Source: Bradyrhizobium sp. CCBAU 53351 (lineage in GTDB: Bacteria > Pseudomonadota > Alphaproteobacteria > Rhizobiales > Xanthobacteraceae). From it: a stretch of DNA of 64,000 nucleotides. Both the position numbers and the translations under genes were made by a program. Position 1 is the first letter of the stretch. Each line of letters opens with the position of its first letter. A model generated the notes under the pieces. It made no database searches, was not told where the DNA came from, and saw only the letters and a program-made list of their open reading frames with translations. Where the stretch lies: positions 434,001 through 498,000 of the forward strand of contig NZ_CP030060.1 in assembly GCF_015291745.1 (NCBI RefSeq), read 5' to 3'. Below are positions 57,670-64,000 of the stretch, piece after piece.

Positions 57670-58881
57670 CTACTTCACCAACGCACAGCCGCCCTCCACC
57701 ATTGGCCGGAACGCCTGGTCTGCCGGGATCGTCGAAACAAGCTTGTAATAATCGTACGGATATTTCGTCTCCTCCGGCTTCTTGACCTCGAACAGGTACA
57801 TCGGATGCACGACGCGGCCATCCTGACGGATCGCGGTATCGCCGAAAAGCCTATCGTGGCCTTTGAACGTCTTCATCTGCGGCACGACGTCCTTGGCGTT
57901 GTCGCTGCCAGTAGCGGCGACCGCGTTGAGGTAGGCGAGCGTGGAGGCGTAGACGCCGGCTTGATTGCCGCTCGGCATTTTGCCGTTCATGCCGGGGCGT
58001 GCCGCAAAGCGTTTGGCGAAGGCACGGGTGTCGTCGTTCATGTCCCAGTAAAAAGCCTCCATGAGTTGCAGTCCTTGAGCGACCTTCAATCCCATTCCGT
58101 GGACGTCGTTGATGAAGAGGAGGAAGGCAACGAGCTTCTGTCCGCTCTGCTGGATACCGAACTCAGCCGCCTGCTTCACCGCGTTGATGGTGTCGCCGCC
58201 TGCATTGGCAAGCCCGATCACCTGGGCTTTCGAGCCCTGCGCCTGAAGCAGGAAGGAGGCGAAGTCAGAAGTGCCGAGTGGATGCTTGGAGGAGCCGATC
58301 ACCTTGCCGCCATGCGCCTCGATATATTTCTGCGCTTCCGCCTCGATGCCTTTACCGAGCGCGTAATCGACGGTGAGGAAGTACCACTCCTTGCCGCCGT
58401 GCGACATCATTGCCGCCGCCGTGGTGTTGCCGGTCGCCCAGGTGTCGTTGACCCATTGGATGGTGTTGGGCGAGCAGGCCTTGCCGGTTAGGTCGGCGCT
58501 CGCGGTGGAGGACGCCAGGAACGTCATCCGGCTGTCGCGTAGCACATTGTTGATGGAAAGGCCCACCGCCGAGTTCGGCACGTCGACGATGGCATCGACA
58601 CCTTCAACATCGAGCCATTTTCGCGCAATGGCCGAGCCGACGTCCGCCTTGTTCTGATGATCGGCGTAGACGATTTCAACCTTGACGTCCTTGCCGCCGC
58701 CGGCGAAATCTTCCGCCGCCATGCGTGCGGCTTCGACCGAGCCCATGCCGTTGGTGTCTTGGAATATGCCGGAGATGTCGTTGAGCACGCCGATACGCAC
58801 GACGCCATCCGAAATCTCCGCGTTCGCGGCGCCGACCCAAAAGCTTGCGGCAAGCGCAATGGTCCACCCCAGGTGCTTCAT
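57670..58881 (-). CDS. ABC transporter substrate-binding protein, branched-chain amino-acid type
   Basis: 403 residues, a Leu/Ile/Val-type periplasmic receptor. Signal peptide (LGWTIALAASFWVGAANAEI), then GVVRIGVLNDISGIFQDTNG, KVEIVYADHQNKADVGSAIA and GKEWYFLTVDYALGKGIEAE. No permease or ATPase genes accompany it. In this family several Bradyrhizobium and Rhodopseudomonas members bind aromatic acids. It is beside a P450-ferredoxin pair for substituted benzoates, so an aromatic acid is a reasonable ligand guess. Confidence 0.88.
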   Translation of the reverse strand: MKHLGWTIALAASFWVGAANAEISDGVVRIGVLNDISGIFQDTNGMGSVEAARMAAEDFAGGGKDVKVEIVYADHQNKADVGSAIARKWLDVEGVDAIVDVPNSAVGLSINNVLRDSRMTFLASSTASADLTGKACSPNTIQWVNDTWATGNTTAAAMMSHGGKEWYFLTVDYALGKGIEAEAQKYIEAHGGKVIGSSKHPLGTSDFASFLLQAQGSKAQVIGLANAGGDTINAVKQAAEFGIQQSGQKLVAFLLFINDVHGMGLKVAQGLQLMEAFYWDMNDDTRAFAKRFAARPGMNGKMPSGNQAGVYASTLAYLNAVAATGSDNAKDVVPQMKTFKGHDRLFGDTAIRQDGRVVHPMYLFEVKKPEETKYPYDYYKLVSTIPADQAFRPMVEGGCALVK

Positions 58882-58931
58882 TCTTTGTCCTCCCTCACTC
58901 CCGCGAGTCGGTCGTTGCCGAAAACTGGAAC

Positions 58932-59256
58932 CTAGACCTGCCGCTCCGGCAGACGCAGCACGAGACCGTCGAGCTCAGACGTGATCCTGATCTGGCAGGA
59001 CAGCCGGCTCGTCGGCCGCCGCTCCGCGGCGGTGCCATCGAGCAGCGCGTCCTCGTCGTCGCGGACGGCCGGCAATCGCGCCAGCCAGGGCGTCGTCGAC
59101 ATAGACATGGCAGGTCGCGCACATGGCGTTGCCGCCGCACTCGGCGAGGATGCCGTCGAGGCCGTAGCGGGTTGCCGCCTGCATCGCACTCTCCCCGTCG
59201 CTGGCGTCGAGGTGATCGCTATTGCCGTTGGAATGAACGAAAGTAATGGCTGGCAT
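58932..59256 (-). pseudogene. [2Fe-2S] ferredoxin with a one-base frameshift
   Basis: A P450-type ferredoxin split over two frames. The N-terminal frame gives PAITFVHSNGNSDHLDASDG and the cluster ligands CGGNAMCATC, VYVDDA. It then runs out of register into a nonsense tail ending at 58975. One frame over, the sequence continues correctly as WLARLPAVRDDEDALLDG then RLSCQIRITSELDGLVLRLP with the last cysteine ligand. Removing one G from the GGG at 59088-59090 (plus strand) restores a protein of about 107 residues. It lies 12 bases after the P450 gene and would be its electron donor. Either a real mutation or a sequencing error. Confidence 0.85.
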
Positions 59257-59268
59257 CAAAGGTCCTCG

Positions 59269-60492
59269 TCAGGCCGGGGTGATGGATATCGGCAGGCTCT
59301 CTAGCCCGCGCAGCGTGTTGTTGTAGCGGCGCTCGACGGGACCGGAGATTTCGATCGATGCAACCCTTCGCGCGATCGCGGACAGCACCACCTCACCTTC
59401 GAGCCGCGCTACCAACTGGCCAACGCACATGTGAATGCCGGAGCCGAAGCCGACATGGCCCGAAGTCTTGCGGGTGATGTCGTAGCGATCGGACTCGATC
59501 CAGCGGCGCGGGTCGCGGTTCGCCGCGCCGAGGAACATCAGGACCTTCTCGCCCTCGCCGACGCGCGTGCCGCCGATCTCGACCTCGCGCGTCGTGGTGC
59601 GGAAGAAGGTCTGCACCGGGCTTTCGAAGCGAACGGCTTCCTCGAAGGCGTTGCGCGCCAGCGACGGATCGGCCCGCAGCCGCGCGAATTCCTTCGGAAA
59701 GCGTGCCAGGCAATAGAGAGCGGCTCCGATGCCATAGACTGTGGTGTCGAGGCCTGCGGACAGCAGTGAGCGCACGAGCAACGGCGCCTCATCCGACGTG
59801 ATCTCGCCAGTGTCGGAGAACGCATGGATACAGGCGCCAAAGCCGCCAGGCTTAAGATTCGGTCGCTGGCACTGCTCGGCGACATAGGCCTGGTGCGGCG
59901 CCGATCGCTCGATTGCGGTCTGACGTAGCTCGTTTGGCGGGCCGAAGGCATTGAAGACGAGACCAGCATAAGGAATCAGGTGCTCGCGCCCTTCCGCCTT
60001 CAGTCCGAGCGCATCCGGAAATACAGACAACGGATAGGCCTCTGCGAGATCGGCGACCGCATCGAATTTGCGCCGCTGCAGCAGCTCGTCGATCTTGGCT
60101 TCGGCCGCCAAAGCGAAGCCGTCGCGGATCCGCTTCATGGTCGCGGGCGACAGCACCTTTGACAGCACGGCGCGGGTGCGGGTGTGCGCGGGGGGATCGG
60201 CCTCCAGGATCAGGCTCGGCGGCCGCCAGGGCTTTTCCTTCTTGAAGTCGGAAAGACCGACGCCGCGGCTGGAACAGAAGGTCTGGGGATCGTTGAGGAC
60301 TGAATAGACCTCGGCATAACGCGCCACGCCGTAGACGTTCCATTTATCGAGATAGACGACAGGGCCGGCCTCTCGCAGCCTTTCATGGGTCGGATAGGGA
60401 TCGTCGAAGAACGAGATCGCGAAGGGGTCGACGTCAAGGTGTGGAATGGCCATTGGACCGGCGGTCGAAGCACAGGCGCTCGGTACAGTCAT
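59269..60492 (-). CDS. Cytochrome P450, CYP199A-like (para-substituted benzoate monooxygenase)
   Basis: 407 residues. Long stretches match my memory of Rhodopseudomonas CYP199A proteins: VVYLDKWNVYGVARYAEVYS, GVGLSDFKKEKPWRPPSLIL, EADPPAHTRTRAVLSKVLSP. The I-helix reads SLLSAGLDTTVYG, the ExxR motif lies in AFEEAVRFESPV, and the heme cysteine is in HVGFGSGIHMCVGQLVARLE. CYP199A enzymes oxidise 4-methoxybenzoate and similar acids using a [2Fe-2S] ferredoxin. That partner gene is next door but frameshifted. A MarR regulator gene diverges upstream. Confidence 0.92.
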   Translation of the reverse strand: MTVPSACASTAGPMAIPHLDVDPFAISFFDDPYPTHERLREAGPVVYLDKWNVYGVARYAEVYSVLNDPQTFCSSRGVGLSDFKKEKPWRPPSLILEADPPAHTRTRAVLSKVLSPATMKRIRDGFALAAEAKIDELLQRRKFDAVADLAEAYPLSVFPDALGLKAEGREHLIPYAGLVFNAFGPPNELRQTAIERSAPHQAYVAEQCQRPNLKPGGFGACIHAFSDTGEITSDEAPLLVRSLLSAGLDTTVYGIGAALYCLARFPKEFARLRADPSLARNAFEEAVRFESPVQTFFRTTTREVEIGGTRVGEGEKVLMFLGAANRDPRRWIESDRYDITRKTSGHVGFGSGIHMCVGQLVARLEGEVVLSAIARRVASIEISGPVERRYNNTLRGLESLPISITPA

Positions 60493-60575
60493 TGCAGTCC
60501 TCGCAAATTTGGGCTTGTGAAGCGTTCGCGCATGTCCTTATTTCTGGAGCAGCGCATGAAGCGAGCCCCGACGTG

Positions 60576-61079
60576 ATGCAGCCACCGACCAGCAAATCGA
60601 GACACAACACCGCGACTGAAGGCGATGCGCCGCTGCTCGATCTCGACCGCTACATCCCGGCTCTGATCACCTTCATCGCCAATAAATTGTCCAAGAGCGC
60701 GAACGCGTTCTATCAGCCCGCGTTCGGCGTCAACGTCACCGAGTGGCGCATCATTGCCCTGCTCGCAATCGAGCCAGGCATTCCGGCCGCCCGCATCTGC
60801 CACGTCATCGGCTTCGACAAGGGGCCGGTGAGCAGGACGCTCGCCGCCATGGAGAAGCGAGGCCTGATCGCGATCCGCATCGACCCGAATGACGGCCGCA
60901 CCCATTCGATCTCCCTGACAGCGAAGGGGCGCACCACCCACGACAAGGTGATCGCCGTGGCGCTTGGGCGCGAGCGGCGGCTGCTGTCGTGCCTTTCCAG
61001 GGATGAGCAGGAAATACTGATCGGGCTGCTGCGCCGTTTGCATGAAAATCTCGGCGCGGTGACGGATACCGATAGCTAA
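60576..61079 (+). CDS. MarR family transcriptional regulator
   Basis: 167 residues from ATG 60576 (GTG 60573 in the same frame is an alternative; the part upstream overlaps the P450 start region). The winged-helix core is FGVNVTEWRIIALLAIEPGI, then HVIGFDKGPVSRTLAAMEKR and IRIDPNDGRTHSISLTAKGR, the classical MarR pattern. It is divergent from the P450 gene across 83 bases and is the likely repressor responding to an aromatic acid. No MarR-type palindrome was found in that short intergenic space. Confidence 0.88.
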   Translation: MQPPTSKSRHNTATEGDAPLLDLDRYIPALITFIANKLSKSANAFYQPAFGVNVTEWRIIALLAIEPGIPAARICHVIGFDKGPVSRTLAAMEKRGLIAIRIDPNDGRTHSISLTAKGRTTHDKVIAVALGRERRLLSCLSRDEQEILIGLLRRLHENLGAVTDTDS

Positions 61080-61237
61080 GCCAGGGCGCACAGCACGATG
61101 TGCACGCAAGGCTTCGTTACCTTCACGCTTGCGCCGGCGTTTGCTGGCGATACCATCCCTGCCGAACATCGGTCCTCCCAGGAAAGGCGTAGCGGTTGTC
61201 CCGCCATCTTCCCTTGCGCGAAGGTTCGCATGAATTA

Positions 61238-61251
61238 GTTGCCTAGGCAAC
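61238..61251. promoter_or_regulatory. Perfect palindrome, MarR-like operator
   Basis: GTTGCCTAGGCAAC is a perfect 14-base palindrome of the TTGCCTAGGCAA type that I associate with operators of MarR-family regulators of aromatic catabolism. It lies 160 bases downstream of the MarR gene and faces no intact gene. Confidence 0.5.
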
Positions 61252-61292
61252 AAAAAACCTTTGCCTCCGGCTTGAACCCTCCCTTCCTTATT

Positions 61293-61314
61293 CGCGAACC
61301 TCTCCTGGTTCGCG
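61293..61314. other. Perfect 8-bp hairpin
   Basis: CGCGAACC and GGTTCGCG flank the loop TCTCCT. No T-run follows on either strand, so it is not a standard terminator. Function unknown. Confidence 0.5.
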
Positions 61315-61721
61315 GATAGGCGGCAACCGCTTATAGACCCTTTGTCGATTGCGAGGGGCCGACAATCCGCCGTCTGGCAGAGCATCCTGGCAGCGCGCGC
61401 GGCGAGATGCTCAATGTCGAGCCATCGGAAAGGATCGCTACTAACATAGAGGCCAAGTTCGAGACGGCGCTAGCGGTTTAATGTCAACCCGGGACTGCCG
61501 AGAGGATGAAGAGATAAAGTCCGTAAATGCGAGAGCGAAGGGAGCCGCCGTCATTGGGAGCTTGCTGGCTCGCGCAGCGTATCTACCGGGTCGCACCCAA
61601 GCGGCACGACCGAGGAGAGCAGCGCGCTGCTAGGGGCGGTCGAGACACCCCCGGTATCGATTCTCCGGACCATCCTTAGAAAAAAGACGCATTCAAATGG
61701 CGAAGGGTAGCTGACCTCTCG

Positions 61722-62420
61722 CTAGCCAGCGGCGGCGACTGTTCCATAGATGGTCAAGAGGCCAAGTCCCATCGCGATGTTTCCGATAACGAACTGCAAA
61801 GACCGGTTGACCCAAGTTAAGGTTCGGGCTGAGATGACTAAGGGAACCGCAATCAGCGACGACAGTGCGGCCATCCCCATCATCGAGCCCATACCAAATA
61901 GTAACACGTAAAGTATCCCCGCTAGATGGTTCGGCGCTTGTGAGACGGTTAAGACGAGGAGCGCGGCTGAGCCTGCCATCCCATGCATGAGCCCGACCGC
62001 CAGCGTCCGCCAGCGCGCACCATGGTCATGATCATGCGCGCGCGCCTCAGGGCGCCAAATTTCGCTCTTGTGACTAGGAGCACGAAAATCTGAGATGTGA
62101 TGGTGAACATGGACACGTTCGCGCCATAAGCGCCATATGACGTTGCTTCCTAACAGAATCAACATGAAGCCGACGGCCGCCTCTAGCGGTTGCGAAACGC
62201 CCGGCGGAATTGCATATCCGAGCACCAAAGCCGCCCCGGAGAACAGGAACAAAGTGATGGTGTGTCCAATTCCCCACGTCAACCCATGCTTGACGATCTC
62301 GCCCACATCGCTGCGGCGCGCCGCAATGCTCGATACCGCCGCAATGTGATCGGCCTCGAGCGCGTGCTGCATGCCCAGCAGCAGTCCCAGCCCCAATATT
62401 CCGAACATGGCAAGATCCAA
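61722..62420 (-). CDS. UreH/NiCoT-like nickel permease
   Basis: 232 residues, inner membrane. The metal signature is LLLGMQHALEADHIAAVSSI near residue 15, a second block reads GLTWGIGHTITLFLFSGAAL, and a His-rich loop (VHVHHHISDF and HDHDHGARW) lies between helices. GLMHGMAGSAALLVLTV is the conserved later block. It follows hypB by three bases and is the last gene of hypE-hypA-hypB, so it should import nickel for hydrogenase maturation. It belongs to a different branch from the NiCoT at 2826-3893. Confidence 0.85.
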   Translation of the reverse strand: MDLAMFGILGLGLLLGMQHALEADHIAAVSSIAARRSDVGEIVKHGLTWGIGHTITLFLFSGAALVLGYAIPPGVSQPLEAAVGFMLILLGSNVIWRLWRERVHVHHHISDFRAPSHKSEIWRPEARAHDHDHGARWRTLAVGLMHGMAGSAALLVLTVSQAPNHLAGILYVLLFGMGSMMGMAALSSLIAVPLVISARTLTWVNRSLQFVIGNIAMGLGLLTIYGTVAAAG

Positions 62421-62423
62421 TCA

Positions 62424-63401
62424 TCAAGAGGGAAATACGGTGTCCTTCAGCAACTTGCTTTGCCGTCGTATCCAACCGTACCACTCCTCAAATCCTGCGC
62501 CGTTTCTGGCCGAGACCTGCAGAACCTCGATGGCCGGGTTGACGTCTCTGGCGTATGCCACCGCGCGATCGACATCGAAATCCACATGCGGAAGCAAGTC
62601 GAGCTTGTTCAAGATCATGAGGTCAGCCGACCGGAACATGTGAGGATATTTGATCGGCTTGTCCTCTCCCTCGGTCACTGAGAGGATGACGACCCTTGCA
62701 TGTTCGCCAAGGTCGAACATCGCAGGACAAACTAGATTTCCGACATTCTCGATCATCACGATCGATTCCGGCGGTGGACGCAGCTCTGAAAGAGCGCGCG
62801 CAATCATGTCGGCCTCGAGATGGCAACCCGTGCCCGTATTGACCTGGACTGCTGGGGCGCCTGCGCGTCGAATTCGCTCCCCATCATTGGCCGTCACCTG
62901 GTCTCCTTCGATGACGAAGAGATTGACCTCGTGATGAAGGTCGCCAATGGTTCGCTCCAGCAGCGTGGTCTTGCCGGCGCCGGGCGAGCTTGCGAGGTTC
63001 AGGGCCAGGATTTCGCGACCGGCGAACCAGGCCCGGTTCCTTGCTGCCAAAACGTCGTTCTTGGCGAGGATCCGGGCTTCCAGATCGAGCACCAGGCCCG
63101 CAGCTTCGTCATGATTGGTATGCCCGTGTTCGTGGGCATGGTCATGCGAATGTCGGCGTCCATGATGTCCGTGATCATGATGGTCATGATGATGGTGATC
63201 ATGGCCGTGTCCAGCGTGAGAGTGGACGTGGGCGGGATCATGGTCATGCGAATGGGCGTGAGCAACGCCATCCGCGTGGACATGGAAATGATCATGCAGG
63301 TGCTCACCGGTCTCCCCACCGCCCAGGCTCGCTTCATGTCCGGTCTGGAGATTGATCACCGTGGCACCCGCCTTGGCGCCGCAACCGCAATGTCCGCACA
63401 T
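62424..63401 (-). CDS. hypB: Hydrogenase nickel incorporation GTPase HypB with long His-rich region
   Basis: 325 residues starting at ATG 63401, whose A is shared with the hypA stop (TGATG); the frame to 63536 is not the start. The N-terminus [12 protein letters not shown] carries the CxxCGC nickel site. Residues about 25-105 hold roughly 30 histidines in HxH and HHHH runs, a nickel store as in Bradyrhizobium HypB. The GTPase part has [20 protein letters not shown] (P-loop), [35 protein letters not shown] and [20 protein letters not shown] (NKLD base motif). Acts with HypA to load nickel into the hydrogenase large subunit. Confidence 0.95.
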   Translation of the reverse strand: MCGHCGCGAKAGATVINLQTGHEASLGGGETGEHLHDHFHVHADGVAHAHSHDHDPAHVHSHAGHGHDHHHHDHHDHGHHGRRHSHDHAHEHGHTNHDEAAGLVLDLEARILAKNDVLAARNRAWFAGREILALNLASSPGAGKTTLLERTIGDLHHEVNLFVIEGDQVTANDGERIRRAGAPAVQVNTGTGCHLEADMIARALSELRPPPESIVMIENVGNLVCPAMFDLGEHARVVILSVTEGEDKPIKYPHMFRSADLMILNKLDLLPHVDFDVDRAVAYARDVNPAIEVLQVSARNGAGFEEWYGWIRRQSKLLKDTVFPS

Positions 63402-63742
63402 CAGGCAGCCTCCCCTTCGATCTCCATGCTTCTGATCTTCAATTCCTCGCCCTGAAGGCGCGTAAACTGCCGCGAGCCACAAGGGCACGGCGCAAACAGG
63501 CTCGCCTGCTCGAATTCCGAACGACACGTCGCGCACAGCGCTCGCCCGGCCACGCGCCTGATGTCGAGCGCTGTGCCGTCAAGAGGCGTCCCGCGGGCGA
63601 CGGTCTCGAAGCAGAATGCGATCGCCTCTCCCATCACGCCGGAGAGATCTCCAACATCGACGGTGATGCGGCGGACCTTGCGGCCCTTGGCGGCATCGCT
63701 GACGATCGCCACGATGTTACGGGTGATGCCGAGCTCGTGCAT
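63401..63742 (-). CDS. hypA: Hydrogenase maturation nickel metallochaperone HypA
   Basis: 113 residues. The nickel-binding N-terminus [16 protein letters not shown] is intact. The zinc site is made by [12 protein letters not shown] and [20 protein letters not shown]. It overlaps hypB by one base (TGATG) and follows hypE by eight bases. Normal length and all metal ligands present. Confidence 0.95.
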   Translation of the reverse strand: MHELGITRNIVAIVSDAAKGRKVRRITVDVGDLSGVMGEAIAFCFETVARGTPLDGTALDIRRVAGRALCATCRSEFEQASLFAPCPCGSRQFTRLQGEELKIRSMEIEGEAA

Positions 63743-63750
63743 GGGTCCTC

Positions 63751-64000
63751 TCAGCAGATCCGAGGCAGCTGTTCGCCGACGAGCATGTCGACCATTCGGT
63801 GTCCGCCAAAGCTCGTCCGCATCATGACGCGGCTATCCTGGTCCGAGGTGATCCGGCCGATACGGGCGGCATCCAAACCCAGTGGATCTCGCCGCATGGC
63901 AGCCAGCGCGGCTTCGGCCTGATCGGGGGGAACGATCACGACGATCTTGCCCTCATTGGCGAGATAGAGCGGATCGAGCCCAAGCACCTCGCAGAACGCC
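63751..64000 (-). CDS. hypE: Hydrogenase maturation protein HypE, C-terminal end
   Basis: The last 82 residues of HypE, the ATP-dependent dehydratase that makes the cyanide ligand of the [NiFe] site. The frame is open to the window edge; the GTG at 63987 is internal. FCEVLGLDPLYLANEGKIVV and the C-terminal MRTSFGGHRMVDMLVGEQLP with the essential final cysteine (PRIC) identify it. Here hypE comes before hypA and hypB, unlike the usual hypABFCDE order. Confidence 0.92.
   Translation of the reverse strand, partial: AFCEVLGLDPLYLANEGKIVVIVPPDQAEAALAAMRRDPLGLDAARIGRITSDQDSRVMMRTSFGGHRMVDMLVGEQLPRIC

Larger units (their letters stand above)
61080..61721. other. Intergenic region, about 640 bases, no gene recognised
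   Basis: No reading frame here looks coding; a minus-strand frame that reaches 61385 is the shadow of the MarR gene. The stretch holds a perfect 14-base palindrome (61238-61251) and a strong hairpin (61293-61314), listed separately. It may be the remains of lost genes between the P450 module and the hyp cluster. Confidence 0.55.

Noticed and set aside
63121..63300. Repetitive CATGGTCATG-like stretch considered as a DNA repeat or CRISPR-like array
   Set aside because: It is the coding sequence of the His-rich region of HypB; the periodicity comes from HxH codons.

Overview
The window reads like chromosome from a Bradyrhizobium-type alphaproteobacterium (Nitrobacteraceae). The reasons are high GC coding DNA, a form IC (red-type) Calvin-cycle operon with cbbF-P-T order and a divergent cbbR, uptake-hydrogenase genes at both edges, a CYP199A-type P450, and a palindromic intergenic element (about 45419-45515) that I recall as typical of Bradyrhizobium/Rhodopseudomonas. 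No tRNA, rRNA, CRISPR array, integrase or intact insertion sequence was seen.

Layout. (1) 1-3.9 kb: 3' end of hupC (hydrogenase cytochrome b), convergent with a nickel-uptake pair (NiCoT permease, then a TonB receptor) that has a perfect NikR-type operator in front. (2) 4.5-9.9 kb: a complete sugar-type ABC importer with an SMP-30/gluconolactonase. (3) 9.9-11.8 kb: sparse DNA with two small unknown genes and a membrane/cNMP-binding protein. (4) 12-18.8 kb: SDR, split transketolase, TRAP binding protein and fused TRAP permease, with a divergent LysR. (5) 18.9-20.4 kb: HTH protein and lrgAB.

(6) 20.6-36 kb is the most unusual part. One minus-strand unit encodes a Tm-1-like ATP-binding protein, a PEP-hydrolase-like TIM barrel, an FAD dehydrogenase and pyruvate kinase. 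A second encodes a full ABC importer, PfkB kinase, SDR, NagD-like phosphatase and a regulator in which the same TIM barrel is fused to a degenerate AAA+ domain and a Fis-type HTH. A third, plus-strand gene encodes a shortened copy of the TIM barrel. The promoter regions of all three units carry the same 10-bp-period direct repeat, TTGGGTA-N3-TTGGGTA. I infer one regulon for uptake and breakdown of an unknown sugar or polyol that ends at pyruvate, in which a catabolic enzyme fold has been reused as the sensor.

(7) 36.5-45.4 kb: the cbb operon (cbbF, P, T, a chimera, S, X, E) with cbbR. The reading frame where gap and cbbL should lie is one uninterrupted chimera: the N-terminal 203 residues of GAPDH joined in frame to the large subunit of RubisCO without its N-terminal domain. 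If real, this operon cannot make a normal RubisCO. cbbR also lacks a usable start codon for its HTH. (8) 45.6-57.4 kb: polar amino-acid ABC importer, SDR, 5-oxoprolinase pxpABC with accBC and a second carrier-like protein without the biotinyl lysine, a Nac-like LysR, a PLP aminotransferase and an RraA-family protein. (9) 57.7-61.1 kb: orphan ABC binding protein, frameshifted [2Fe-2S] ferredoxin, CYP199A-like P450 and MarR regulator, an aromatic-acid O-demethylation module. (10) 61.7-64 kb: hypE (partial), hypA, hypB with a long His-rich stretch, and a second nickel permease.

All calls were made by reading translations and motifs by eye; no database search was run.
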